From assembly GCF_002078875.1 (NCBI RefSeq), contig NC_034410.1, forward strand, positions 80,606,240-80,670,239: a stretch of DNA of 64,000 nucleotides, given 5' to 3'. The notes beneath the pieces are model-generated. The model was not told where the DNA came from and did not search any database. It saw only the letters and a list, made by a program, of their open reading frames with translations. This document shows positions 46,401 to 58,625 of the stretch, in pieces. A program made the translations under genes and the position numbers. This stretch comes from Numida meleagris (taxonomy: Eukaryota > Chordata > Aves > Galliformes > Numididae). Position 1 is the first letter of the stretch. Every line of letters begins with the position of its first letter.

Positions 46401-49400
46401 GTTGTTGTTTTTGTTGTTTTATGTTTCCAGCCACGCTCCCTGCCCACATAAGCTAAATGGCTTTTTTTTTTTTTTTTAACAGCAGTAATAAGAGAGAATA
46501 TTTCGCTAGTAAACATTAAAAAGCAAAAACTCCACAAAGTTGCTCTTAAACATGAATATAGACAGTCATCAGTTGTGTTAAAAACGGGAGTATAAAATCA
46601 TCTTTATGCATGTACCTACATGACAAAAAGCACTTTCCGAGACCTTTATGTTCAATTGGGAAAACAGTGGAATTTCATGACTTTTCAAGTATATAAACTG
46701 TGGATAACAACTGCTTAAAAGAATTTTTCCAATTTACAGTTATGCAGACATTTCTTGACAGATATTCTGTTTACTTTTCCTATTATAAAATGGGAAATAA
46801 ACATCTTAAAACAATATATACGTCTATATATAGATAAAATCACGTCTAACTTAAAATGTGTAAAAGCCTGGCAATTGTAGAATCATGACATCAATTTTGT
46901 CCATAGCTCACATTTAGTGCCTTGATGTTGAAATGCATAAAGTTAACAGGTTAGAAAAAAGACTGCCTGCTGTTTGGAGAGACTTGAAAATATCTGTGCC
47001 TGGTAGGAAATGCAAGGGACAAAGTGTTCCTCCAGAGCAACTTGTCTTGATTTAGTATTTAAAGTCTGAGCTTTAATTAAAGAGAAAAACTTCAGTGATT
47101 AATTGCCATTGACACCTAAATATATTCTTACTTAGTAAATAACTGACTCAAAACAGCTTTTAAATATACCTATTGCTTACATCATTCTAAGGCACTGAAT
47201 GTTTCTCTCAGCAGGAGTTGATGCTTTAATAATATAATACTGTACATCCTATAAAGAAGGTGAATATCAGGAAGTATTGCAAGAAAAATAATTTATCAGA
47301 ACTTGAAAAGCACGATACCAATACATTCACATAAATCTGACTCCCACATTAGTTTGTAACGCAAAATTAATTTTCTTCCAGGCCAGCTGAGCCCCTCTTA
47401 ATCACTTTATTTCACAAGACAGAATTAGAACTGAGTTGTTAATGATACTGTGGTGTTATTTCTATTACTGTTTTCAAGTTATACCGAATATGCTTCCAAA
47501 CCAAATTCGCAAATAAAGTTAAAATTCATTTAAAGCTATGTATTTGATGTTTGCATGCAATATTAATAACTATTCAGTTGCAATAGTACCTACTTTCACC
47601 ATTATTTCCATTTCATTTTAATTTAAAGCAGTCAATGAACACAAAATAGCTTTGTTTACTAAGCATTTAAAACACTGGAAAGCTTTGTATGACCATATAG
47701 GTATACATTAAGCAGAAATCCATTCATGAATAACCTGTAGACTACATTCTCTTCCTCTGATATGTTCAGTTATCCAAAACTGACTGCTACCAACATATCT
47801 GTAAGTAATAAATCCAGGATTACAGACTTTCCCACTTTCAGAACAAAGCAGTATTTGAACAATCATTGCCTTTCTATAACAAAATTTATTGTCTTTACAA
47901 GTTGTATCCAGATGCAATATTAAAATCCTACTCAGTCTATGTATGAAAAAGAAGTGTTTTTCACTGTTTAAGGGAGAAATTCAGGCACTCCTTGAATAAA
48001 TGCATTTCCATTAAAATAAGCAGGTATAGTATGTGTGCATATGAATTAGTGAAGCTACACATTCTAGCCATTAGTCATGGATGTCATTACAGAAAAGGAA
48101 GAAAGGAGAGAGGAAAGAATGTCAGCATTGTTTACGAAATTTCTTCTCAAATCAGGCCCAAAACTGGACGTTGCGTTTCATGTCCAGCCTCATCAACACA
48201 AAACAAAGGATCACAATGGGCGCTCGTGATCAGCAGAGAATGCCCCTTTGAATCTAAGGTAGCATTTGGTTCACCTGATCAACAAGTTATTAAATTAGCT
48301 CTGGTGTCCCTGAGGTAGATAGCCAGATATCACTTTTGTCAGCCTACGACAGAGACAGTTAAGGAAGGCTCAATGAGTTGAGAACGTGTAGAGCTGTCTT
48401 CAAGGTTTTTTACTAGCAATGAAGTAGAGGTTAACTGGAAGATTAATGTTGACTATCAAAGTTGACACAGTGGAGCCTTACTGACTGAAATCAAGTTCAG
48501 GCAGATGGAATGCACGATAGGAAGACTTGGAGCACAGTGTCTATCTCTACTATCCCCTCTAAGCATGTAATTCAAAATTACAAAAATTGAAAAATTTAGG
48601 TAATTGATGCAGGAAGGGAAATAGGGGAACCATTAATTACCATTCTTTATTTTTTTCTTCTCAGTGGTAGATCAGATAAACTTAATTCAGTCTCAAAATA
48701 ATCCACAGTAAGGACTGAGATTTTCTGAGCATTTCCTGCAGAAGCTTTTGCAGAAGCTTCTGTCATACCACATTCTTCCCAATATTTATTTTGTCCAGAT
48801 GGTTTCAGAGATCTGAACTGTGATGTAGTTTCCAATCAGATTCTTATAGTAATGAAAGGAAGGCTGATGTGAAAGGTTGCTGAGATCTTTTCCTTCTCTT
48901 TTTTAGAATACTTCACAGTATATTACTGTACCTTGCCTTCCACATTCAAAAACTTCTCAGCATATGGACCAAAATAACTGTGCAGTCGTTTTCTTACAGA
49001 AAGGAGTTTTGTTTGTTATTTCCTTTGCTGAGTGAGCTCTGCAAATAGAACAAATTTCAACCTGAGAAAACATGGAGGAGGGAAAATTTGTTTTTTCAGT
49101 GCCTGATTATTTTGCTCTTACCCAGCAGACGCTGTCATTTTTGAGGTCAGTTAAAAATCAGTACTTCATTCAAACACAAAGGACTGATGAGTGACAGACT
49201 GGAACATAGTAATAGTAAATAACTTCAGAACAAAATGTGTGCAAAAGAGGTTTCCATCCGACAGGTTAAATTGAATAATTTGGACTTTGTTTAGAGATCC
49301 TTTTCCAACTCTAGCTCTGTGGATAAAGAGATTATGGTTCATTTACTTGGTACTGTTAGATGAAAGTTAATGTAATTATGAAAAGATTTTGACCCTCATT

Positions 49401-50032
49401 CTCTTTACTTTAATCTTACCCTAGATAATAGCCCTTCTTTCAATTTTCTTATTCCGTTATTGATATGTGAATACTACTACAAATAAGGGAATAAAGTTCT
49501 ATTGCTCATGATTTGTTACTGTAGTTAAAAAAAAAAACATTTTGAGTATTGGGATTAGAGGTGATGCTTATCTAATACTGTTTCATGTTGAGCTTCATTG
49601 GAAACACTAAAAGTTTAAGGTATTCTGTGTTTCTGCAGAAAATTGAATGACGCCCACATAATGAGACTGGTGATTATTTAGCATCTCAACTCTCTCAGCT
49701 TTTCTGCCTGTATCATGGACAAACAAACCAGTATGTGACATCCAACTGAATGTCTTCTTTCTCCAGAGAGCATAACACTTGCCTTCTTACTAATTTTTTT
49801 ATTTCAAATTATTTATTTTGTAATTGGGAGTGTAATTGCATCACGTAGACACACTCAATCTATTTTTAGTAGTTCCTCCTCAGGTACTGATAGCACTGAA
49901 AATAATGACAGTGTTCAGTTCATCCAGAGCACATAAAGTGTACTTCCCTTCTTTAAATGAAGGTCTGGAGTTGCAGCTGAAGCTAGCTGATGAAAGGCAG
50001 GTTGTGTACACATTGCATTACATCTTTGGATT
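43416..50032. other. 6.6 kb stretch without recognised gene
   Basis: AT-rich with A/T runs (43496-43527, 44950-44966, 46461-46477) and a (GTT)n patch at 46397-46412. The only less typical part is 48110-48320, which has several CpGs and a 108-codon frame I do not recognise. No transposable element was identified. Confidence 0.5.
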
Positions 50033-50327
50033 AGAATCATAGAATCATACAATGGCCTGGGTTGAAAAGGACCTCAAAGATCATATAGTCTCAACCCCCC
50101 TGCTGAGTGCAGGGTTGCCAGCCACTAGACCAGGCTGCCCAGAGCCATGTCCAGCCTTGCCTTGAGTGCCTCCAGGGATGGAGCATCCACAACCTCCCTG
50201 GGCAACCTGTTCCAGTGCATCACCACCCTCTGAGAGAAAAACTTCCTCCAAATATCTAACCTAAATCTCCCCTGTCTCAGTTTAAAACCATTCCCCCTTG
50301 TCCTATCGCTATCCACCCTCATAAACA
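50033..50327 (-). mobile_element. CR1 LINE 3' end (-), CR1-F-like; left arm of an inverted pair
   Basis: On the minus strand it encodes [50 protein letters not shown] and a final LGSLV stop (50125-50325). A 3' UTR containing AACCCTGCACTCAGCAGGGG follows, then the ATTGTATGATTCTATGATTC tail at 50033-50052. The C-terminal frame is intact, which suggests a relatively young copy. It is almost identical, in inverted orientation, to 51621-51900. The 5' truncation point is about 50327, next to a short direct duplication (ATTACAAGACAGG, twice at 50329-50354). Confidence 0.94.
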
Positions 50328-50920
50328 AATTACAAGACAGGATTACAAGACAGGAAGAGTTTATCATCTATTGGATCATCAGGCACTGCTTAGTGTTCAG
50401 TTGTAAGAGTTGTGCTTGATAGGGCGGCACAAAGAATGGTTGAGGTTTCCCTATGTCCAATATTTTGGGACCATACTGTCACTCACATGTTATGTGAAAT
50501 GTGACTAATGACAGGCTGTCTGCAAAACATATCTGTCCTCATGGCAAATGCAGCAAATTCTGCAAGATCTCTCTGTTACCAGAAGTCTTTACCAGAAACG
50601 CAGCGGGACAGATGCCAGTTGAGCCTCTCCTCACAGCGTGCAGTCATACCCCTACAGTGAACATTGATCATGATGCTCAGACAAGTTTCTCCCTAGGGAA
50701 CACAAGTGATGCTACCTCAGTGGGAGCTCATGAAAAACATTTTCATAAGAGTTATCAGATAGGTACTTAAGAGGCTGCTATGTTGGTCTTCAGGGTTTTC
50801 CATTGCTGATACCTGTATTCTGCAACTTAGAAGGTAGATAACAAAGATATCCTGAAGAAAAGTACTTTACAAGAGAACTCCAAGAAATGTGGAAAGGTTT
50901 CTTTCCTTCTCACTTCTCTT
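50328..50920. other. Spacer between inverted CR1 copies, with a candidate frame
   Basis: It holds an 89-codon plus-strand frame (50501-50770) with balanced amino-acid use (Cys and His near the start, Pro/Thr/Ser later). Its composition is more protein-like than other frames here, but I do not recognise it. No clear polypyrimidine acceptor lies upstream. It could be chance or part of an unknown repeat. Confidence 0.35.
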
Positions 50921-50921
50921 C

Positions 50922-50970
50922 CCTTCCCTTCCCTTCCCTTCCCTTCCCTTCCCTTCCCTTCCCTTCCCTT
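50922..50970. repeat. (CCCTT)n microsatellite running into a gap
   Basis: About nine perfect CCCTT units directly abut the run of Ns, so the array is probably longer than shown and is the likely cause of the assembly break. Confidence 0.96.
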
Positions 50971-51620
50971 NNNNNNNNNNNNNNNNNNNNNNNNNNNNNN
51001 NNNNNNNNNNNNNNNNNNNNNNNNNNNNNNNNNNNNNNNNNNNNNNNNNNNNNNNNNNNNNNNNNNNNNNNNNNNNNNNNNNNNNNNNNNNNNNNNNNNN
51101 NNNNNNNNNNNNNNNNNNNNNNNNNNNNNNNNNNNNNNNNNNNNNNNNNNNNNNNNNNNNNNNNNNNNNNNNNNNNNNNNNNNNNNNNNNNNNNNNNNNN
51201 NNNNNNNNNNNNNNNNNNNNNNNNNNNNNNNNNNNNNNNNNNNNNNNNNNNNNNNNNNNNNNNNNNNNNNNNNNNNNNNNNNNNNNNNNNNNNNNNNNNN
51301 NNNNNNNNNNNNNNNNNNNNNNNNNNNNNNNNNNNNNNNNNNNNNNNNNNNNNNNNNNNNNNNNNNNNNNNNNNNNNNNNNNNNNNNNNNNNNNNNNNNN
51401 NNNNNNNNNNNNNNNNNNNNNNNNNNNNNNNNNNNNNNNNNNNNNNNNNNNNNNNNNNNNNNNNNNNNNNNNNNNNNNNNNNNNNNNNNNNNNNNNNNNN
51501 NNNNNNNNNNNNNNNNNNNNNNNNNNNNNNNNNNNNNNNNNNNNNNNNNNNNNNNNNNNNNNNNNNNNNNNNNNNNNNNNNNNNNNNNNNNNNNNNNNNN
51601 NNNNNNNNNNNNNNNNNNNN
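50971..51620. other. Assembly gap (Ns)
   Basis: 650 undetermined bases bounded by (CCCTT)n on the left and by the body of a CR1 copy on the right. Long frames crossing it are artefacts. Confidence 0.99.
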
Positions 51621-51900
51621 GGATAGCGATAGGACAAGGGGGAATGGTTTTAAACTGAGACAGGGGAGATTTAGGTTAGATATTTGGAGGAAGTTTTTCT
51701 CTCAGAGGGTGGTGACGCACTGGAACAAGTTGCCCAGGGAGGCTGTGGATGCCCCATCCCTGGAGGTATTCAAGGCGAGGCTGGACGTGGCTCTGGGCAG
51801 CCTGGTCTAGTGGTTGGCAACCCTGCACTCAGCAGGGGGGTTGAGACTATATGATCTTTGAGGTCCTTTTCAACCCAGGCCATTGTATGATTCTATGATT
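51621..51900 (+). mobile_element. CR1 LINE 3' end (+), right arm of inverted pair
   Basis: From the gap edge it encodes [50 protein letters not shown] and the terminal LGSLV stop (51621-51810). The same 3' UTR and the ATTGTATGATTCTATGATT tail end at 51900. It differs from the reverse complement of 50033-50310 at only about nine or ten positions by eye, some of them CpG/TpG changes. Its true 5' end lies in the gap. Confidence 0.94.
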
Positions 51901-54245
51901 AATTTATGCAGCAAATAAAACCACAGAAGCTAAGTTGAAAAGGTAAAATCTTATTCACCCGGCAACAAAGAATTAAGACACACCTTCATATTCCAAAGTC
52001 CATAGTATTTACCTGACTATGTTTTATTCTAAGAAACAGTACTATCAACCTTCTTTCTCCTGAGTTCTATACAGACATGTATTCAAAAAAAAAAAAAAAA
52101 TCAAAAATGAAAGACTCTTACATTAATTTGTTCTTAATTTTAAAGAAGGATGATTCAAGAATCAGGATTAACTATGCAGTGAGAACAAGAGGTTTATGCA
52201 AACAATACAGTTTGATGGGAGGGCAAGAGAAGAGTCTTTATCAGGTAGGGAGATACAAACTGAAACAAATTATCACCGATATAATTTGACCTCAATTCTC
52301 AAAATAATTTGAGAATTATTTGACAGCTAAGTGATAATGCAATGAATCTTTAACATAGGTAAGAGTGTAAAGTGCTGCTCAGAATGCTTGATTCTTATAC
52401 AAGCACAGAGAACCATGAGATGTCATTCAAAAATTAAATGCATGCCAAAAAGTTGATTTTAAATATTTGGTGACAAAAAACTATGTTATGGTGAATTTGG
52501 ATTTTGACCATATACATTAATTACTGCGTACTCTGCTTGTCAAAGAAAACATACCCCATAATATTCTTATGAAACTGTCACAGCTTATCAGAAGGCAAAT
52601 TAATAGTAAAATAATCTAAAGTAATAAATTACTCCCAGGCCTTAGACATCCTGGCTTTTTATGAAGTGAGCATAGATGACAGAGTAATGAGCTTTCAATA
52701 ACTTAATCTGAGGTGGAGTGGGGGAAAGACTGACCATCTATCTCACGCTTTTGAGTGTGACTCTTCACGGATACCTTTTCTAATTAATCAAATTGCAGTG
52801 TTATATTTAAGTGTAAGAAAAGGTTTTGTATCTTCTTTGCGGTAAGACATTGGTTAAACTGGAATAAAATCTGCTCATATAATGTCTAATAATATTTGCA
52901 GAGTAAAAAGAGTAAGCTTGCCCACTCAGGCAGGTAAAAAGAGATCAGTTCCTAAGCCACAACAGCCTCCTTTTCTGACTGTTCTCACAGTTACTTAAGG
53001 ATGTTTTCTGCAGAATATTTCAGAATTATTTTATTGAGAAGAAATAAGAGATGAAGCTATTTTGTTTACAAAGCAAGACAATGAGTTTATCTCCAGAAGA
53101 TAAGGATATCTTGGGATCACTAAGAGGTCAAGGCTATGTGGCACTCTCTTAATATGAAACCCTGTCAAAATCTTGTACTAGAACTTTACCTTAGTTCTTG
53201 CATTCTTTTTGATGATAATTGAGTTCTTCTAAGGTTATTATCTATCTCTACAATCCCATGTTATTTAACAATAGGATAGAAATATATGTTCTGATGATTT
53301 GGATGTTGTTGACTGATGAGAAACAAAATGATGAGGAAAAATAGAGAAGAGGGGGACTTTTCAGAGAAGAGTATAAATTGCTGTAGAAACCATTCAAGAA
53401 AGGAATATAAGCTGCAGGAAGTATTTTTCTCATATTTTTCAATTTCTTTATTATTTTCTTTAAAAAGAATTACAGAAAACATTACTAATAATGCAGATCA
53501 GGGAACTGAAGGAGAAATGTTACTGCTATGAATGAAAATTAGAAGATCTAAGTAAATTACAACATGAAAAGCCTGGAAAAATTTGTTGAATATAATTGAA
53601 GTTAATTTTTTTATATTTCTTCACCAAAAATGCCACTTACATTGAGGGTGAAATTTCTCATGATACATTTCACTTCAGCTAGGCAAGTTTAAACATGAGT
53701 CATCTTCTTTTTGCAGTTGGCACCAAATATGTTTTAATAGTACTATTCCACAGAAACATCTCACCACCACACAGAATTGAGCAGTAAAAGAACAGATTTG
53801 ATGGACTAACTAGTGGTGAAATCATGAATTGTGAACCATAAGAATGTAATCATAAAGCTTTAATTCAAGGAATTTGACCTTTTACCTCAAGGAGCTTATA
53901 AGATCAATAGAAATTATTTTTTTTAAATGGAGACTTGTGGAAGAAGGTAACAGATAAAAAGAATTATAGAAAGTATCTACACCTTATTAAAAAAAAATGC
54001 AATATATCATGTTTTCCAGCATCTGCCTGCTACACCCATATGTTGCAGTGAAGTAGTAATATTGAGAAAGGTAACTTCATTCTGTTTTGAAGAGTAAAAC
54101 TACACTGTGTACTCCACCAATATTTTTTATTTAGTTCTTTAAATAATTTTATTAATATTATTTTAATATTAATACCTATGAAGTTGCCTTCTGAAATATT
54201 AAAAAAAAAAGTTGTGTTTCAGACTAAGATATTTGATCTAAAACA
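51901..54245. other. AT-rich stretch, no feature recognised
   Basis: An A-run lies at 52085-52100. No coding sequence or transposable element was recognised. Confidence 0.55.
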
Positions 54246-54430
54246 TTAGATCCAGGAGATTCTTAGAACACCTTGATGATACCTTGATGGTACAGGTACC
54301 AAAGGAACCAACAATAAATTCTCCTATATTTATTCCTTGTAAAAAAAGAGGGCCTCATGTGTGAAGTGGAGATCAGTGGCTGCCTTGGCTATAATGACTG
54401 TGAAGTAATTGAATGAATCACATTGTCATG
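54246..54430 (+). mobile_element. CR1 LINE fossil (+), endonuclease part
   Basis: Short plus-strand matches to the end of the CR1 ORF2 endonuclease domain: RRFLEHLDDTLMVQVPKEPT (about 54257-54317), then after a frameshift KKEGLMCEVEISGCLGYND (about 54342-54400) and CEVIE. The usual sequence around here in CR1 is NKEGLV...GCLGYSDHE, where SDH includes catalytic endonuclease residues. Here the His is changed (ND-C). It is a very old internal remnant with no tail. Confidence 0.72.
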
Positions 54431-57091
54431 AGGCAGTATGGTCTACATTTTGACATTGTTCCTTAATAAACGAATAATAAACCAGAGAGATAACAAACAC
54501 GGTACTGATTTGAAAGTTAATTTTTACAAAGGCTAGTAAAAACAAAATGTTGTGTAATTGGCCTGGATTGACAAAATAAATGTTAATAGAGGGTTCAGGC
54601 ACATTGATTGAGGCTTTCTACATCCTTGTCACTATATGAAATCTGCTGTGTAATGTGTTCATCCCCGACCCTGTCCTTTATACTGCAAAGTGTCTGCATA
54701 AAATAAAAATGAAGAAGTCATCATGACAGTCCTCTTTAAGAGGAAGAAATTTGCGTATAAACAACAAAAACAAAAACCTTATGTTGCAAACTAATTTTCT
54801 TGCTAAAGAAGCTGCATGTGTAGCTAACTAAGGAGACTTGAGATTATTAAATTCAACTCTGAGGAAGGTACATTAATGCACTGGAGACTCACTGAAAGAG
54901 TTCACAAAGTGTGATAAATGAAATCTTACTGTAACGGATTTATCATGATGATAACATCGCATCATACGTGATAGCACTGATACCTTCTCAGCAGATAAAA
55001 TTGTTGAGTTGCAAAATGGCCTGATGGATTTTATTTGCATATCCACTGTAGTAATTGATATTATAAACCTCTGTAAATACACATCTCAAAATCTTGCTAC
55101 TGGCTTAGTCCAATATATACTCTGCTGTCTTCTGCACTTATTACCCTGTACTTTTGCTGCCACAGCAGATTTGTCCTTCTCCAGCTCTGGGACTCAGCTT
55201 TCATGCACAAACACCATTGCATATACCTACTCTTACCCTCATCCTCATTCATCCTCCTTAGGGTACATAAGCAGTCAAATTTCTACTGTTAATTTTGTAG
55301 TTGTCCAGTTCCATGGGAACCTTCAGCAGCTCATTGGACTTTGGTCTCTCCAGAAAAGGCAGTTCAAACACAATTCCATAGTGAAATATTTTTTCCTTCT
55401 CTTAAGCACACAGGTGGATATTTCTAGCCATATATGAAACAATGCCACCAACTCCCTAGACATCTGATGCAGAGCACCCTCCAAATGCACTGCTCCAGAT
55501 ACACACATTGACTGCAAATAATTAGAAGAAATATAGAAGAAATTAGAAGAAATATACTAGAAATTACAATGACCACTGGTTCAGAACTAAGTTTTGCTTG
55601 CTTTTTGTTTCTTCCAATTTTTGAATGGAGAGAGAGACTATTTATCATGCAGCTGTGTAGGAGTTCCAGCACTGAGACATTTGGTACTGATCATGGCAAT
55701 GATGAATCAGTGGCTAGAAGTGTGACTATGAAATAAAAATTCATGACAAATTCCGCTGTCAAGATAGTTACTATGATTAATAATCATAGGTAAGCCTTAT
55801 TAAGCATTCGTGCACTAAGTAGCTTTGAAAACAAAACAAAACCTAATCACCTTTATTAAAAATATATACATATTTCAGTAGCCATCTAAAATTTGTATAT
55901 CTCCAAAAGAAAACTAGAAAGAAAGAGTATTTCTTAGACCTGGTATGTTTACTACATATGTTCTTAACAGAGATTTTTCTTAAACTAGCTGTTCCTCAAT
56001 CTCTTTCTTTCTTTGGAAAAAATATTTCGTAAACAAAGGCAGTCCAAGTCTTCAATTGAAACTATTCCATTTTTGCTTTCAAATATATAAAAACATGGAA
56101 TTTCCAGATCGATATTCAGTGAGTTTCCCCAAACATCTTTCAATCTGCCATTTCATACTAATATTTCTTCCTAAACTGACAAGTATACAAGGCTTCTTTA
56201 AAAATAAATGGTTGTGAATTTAAATATCTTGTACGTATTTGCCCTTTATTTCATGAGTTTTCTGAAAAAAAAAAAGAGATTTGTCATCATCAAGAAAGTT
56301 CCTTAGAAATTTGAATGCAGAGACCTGTTTGCATGACATCATTCACAGTACCAGTTTTTTGCCTTAAGTGCACTGGTAAAGCTCTTGTCCAATCTGACTA
56401 GCCAAAATAAAAAACAGTTAAGAAAGCAGTCCCCAGTAGACTACAGTTTAAATCATTCAAACTTTGAGGTGCCCATTGGAGTCACTTTTTTTTTTTTTTT
56501 TTGTATTTTCACTACTGGACAAGAAATCACTGCAGCTACTTTTAAACAAGGCTTCTTAAAATAATAATAATAATAAAAAGATAAATGCTCCTAGACAGCT
56601 ACAGTGCTTCAGTGCTTTGTGAAGTACTGAACTGTGCTGTGGGTTGACCTATCCCCAAAACTGCTGCTAAATCACAAAGGCTCAAAAGTCAGAACAGATT
56701 ACAGAACATTTTTACTTTAGCAATCAGGATATACTGCAGCATGAGGAAATATTCAGAATTGGTTTTTGACATGAAAAATATTACTACTCGACAGAGTATG
56801 CAATGGAGTTCATAGCATGTATGGGCTCCTCATACATCACAAGACACATAATAGCTTTTTTAAAACTAGTTTAGGATGTACTACATTAACCTATAAATTA
56901 AAATATGGCTACATGTATTTTAAGGTTATATATTTCATTAATAAAATGCTAAATATTGTGAACTATTGAGATAGTGAAATGTGACTTTCTACGTAATTTT
57001 ATAATAATAGTACATATATTTTCTTTGTTTTCCTTACTAAGTAATCTCAATGTATGTGAAAAAATATATTACATATTCATACTATGGTTTT
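54431..57091. other. 2.7 kb stretch without recognised gene
   Basis: It contains a 142-codon plus-strand frame (55009-55437) with no recognisable domain, a short tandem AGAAATTAGAAGAAATATA-type repeat at 55519-55565, a T-run at 56486-56502 and an (AAT)n patch at 56560-56575. Nothing was identified with confidence. Confidence 0.5.
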
Positions 57092-58112
57092 CTCTTGGAG
57101 AAAGTGGAAACCCATGGCTTGGACAGGTACACGCTTTGCTGGGTAAGGAGCTGGCTGGGGGGCCAGGCCCGGAGAGTGGTGGTAAATGGAGCTAAATCCA
57201 GCTGGCGACCGGTCACAAGTGTTGTTCCCTGGGGGTCGGTGCTGGGGCCTGTCCTCTTCGATATCTTTGTTGATGACCTCAATGAGGGCACTGAGAGCAC
57301 CCTCAGTCAGTTCGCAGACGACACCAAGCGGGCAGGAAGTGTCAGTGTGCCTGGGGGTAGCAAGGCCCTGCAGAGGGATCTGGACAGGCTGGCTCTCTGG
57401 GCTGAAGCCAATGGGATGAGGTTCAACAAGACCAAGTGCCAGGTCCTGCACTTTGGCCACAACAACCCCAGACAACGCTACAGGCTTGGAGCAGAGTGGT
57501 TGGAAGACTGTGTAGAGGAAAAGGACCTGTGGGTGTTGGTTGGTGCTCAGCTGAGCATGAGCCAGCAGTGTGCTCAGGTGGCCAAGAAGGCCAATGGCAT
57601 CCTGGCTTATATCAGAAATAGTGTTGGTTGCCAGTAAGAGTAGGGAAGTCATTGTCCCTCTGTCCTCAGCACTGGTGAGGCCGCACCTCAAATACCGTGT
57701 CCAGTTTTGGGCCCCTCACTGCAAGAAAGACATTGAGGCCCTGGAGCATGTTCAGAGGAGGGTGACAAAGCTGGTGAGCAGTCTGTAGCACAGGCCTTTC
57801 AAGGAGCAGCTGAGGGAGCTGGGATTGTTCAGTCTGGAGAAGAAGAGGCTCAGGGGAGACCTTATTGCTCTCTATAACTACCTGAAGGGAGGTGGCAGTG
57901 AGCTGGGGGTCAGCCACTTCTCTCTTGTAACTAGTGACAGGACGAGGGGGAATGGCCTCAAGTTGTGCCAGGGTAGATTCAAGCTGGACGTTAGGAAATA
58001 CTACTTTTCTGAAAGAGTGGTCAGGCACTGGAATGGGCTGCCCAGGGAGGTGGTTGAGTCACTGTCCCTGGAGGTGATCAAGGAACATTTAGACGTGTTG
58101 AGAGACATGGTT
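57092..58112 (+). pseudogene. CR1 ORF2 reverse transcriptase, C-terminal half
   Basis: The plus-strand frame from about 57092 to 57637 reads [56 protein letters not shown] and the catalytic QFADDTK at about 57308-57328. It continues with [38 protein letters not shown] and [20 protein letters not shown]. After a frameshift it resumes with [20 protein letters not shown] (about 57642-57700) and [19 protein letters not shown] stop and frame change follow, then [20 protein letters not shown] and [12 protein letters not shown] through [20 protein letters not shown] to the stop after DMV at 58115. The endonuclease and early RT motifs are missing, so no active protein is expected. Confidence 0.92.
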
Positions 58113-58210
58113 TAGTGGGGATATATAGGTGGTGGGTGAATGGTTGGACTGGATGATCTTGTAGGTCTTTTCCAACCTAGCTAATTCTATGATTCTATGA
58201 TTCTGTGATT
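57092..58210 (+). mobile_element. CR1 LINE (+), 1.1 kb 3' portion, well preserved
   Basis: This is a 5'-truncated CR1 starting in the RT domain and running to a true 3' end. The last part has GACTGGATGATCTTGTAGG (about 58148-58166) and two to three ATTCTATG-type units (58183-58210). GC content jumps sharply at 57092. It is one of the best preserved copies here, with a long open RT frame followed by a few frameshifts. About 140 bases further on, an opposite CR1 3' end begins, so the two tails face each other. Confidence 0.95.
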
Positions 58211-58351
58211 ACAATCCTCTGATGTCAGCTATTCCTGAATTTTCAGGAGCTGTTCTATATTCTGCCTTGTTACCTATGCACATCTACATGCTGTTTTACA
58301 ATTTACTAATCTGATTGCTGTATCAGAAGCAATCAGTCCTGGTCTTTATCA

Positions 58352-58625
58352 TGGAATCATAGAATATCCAGAGTTGGAAGAGACCCACTATGGTCATTGT
58401 GTCCAACTCCTGGCTACACACGTGACCATACAATAAACAGACCATATGAGAGCGTTGTCCAGATGCTTCTTGAACTCTGACTGCTTGGGGCCATGATTGC
58501 TGCCCTGGGGAGCCTGTTCAGTGTTTGACTGCCCTCTCAGTGAAGAACGTTTTCCCAACACCCATCCTTACCCACCCCTTATGCAGCACCATGCCATGGT
58601 GCTTCATTTCCACAGTTAAGAACCA
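58352..58625 (-). mobile_element. CR1 LINE 3' end (-), converging on the previous copy
   Basis: Tail ATTCTATGATTCCAT in minus sense at 58352-58366, followed by the 3' UTR (GTTGGACACAATGACC and similar) and a C-terminal ORF2 remnant containing KTFFTERAVKH (58518-58550). Further upstream (to about 58625) only a weak resemblance remains (MKHHGMVLHKG). It differs in sequence from the other copies here, so it belongs to another CR1 subfamily, and it is 5'-truncated. Confidence 0.85.

Noticed and set aside
50867..51810. Frames of 245-307 codons on both strands
   Set aside because: Created by 650 Ns plus (CCCTT)n; only the last 60 or so codons (51621-51810) are real, and they are CR1 ORF2.
55009..55437. 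142-codon plus-strand frame
   Set aside because: No recognisable domain, and no splice or promoter context; compatible with chance.
57077..57691. 204-codon minus-strand frame
   Set aside because: Antisense shadow of the plus-strand CR1 ORF2; the sense strand carries the FADD catalytic motif and the CR1 tail.
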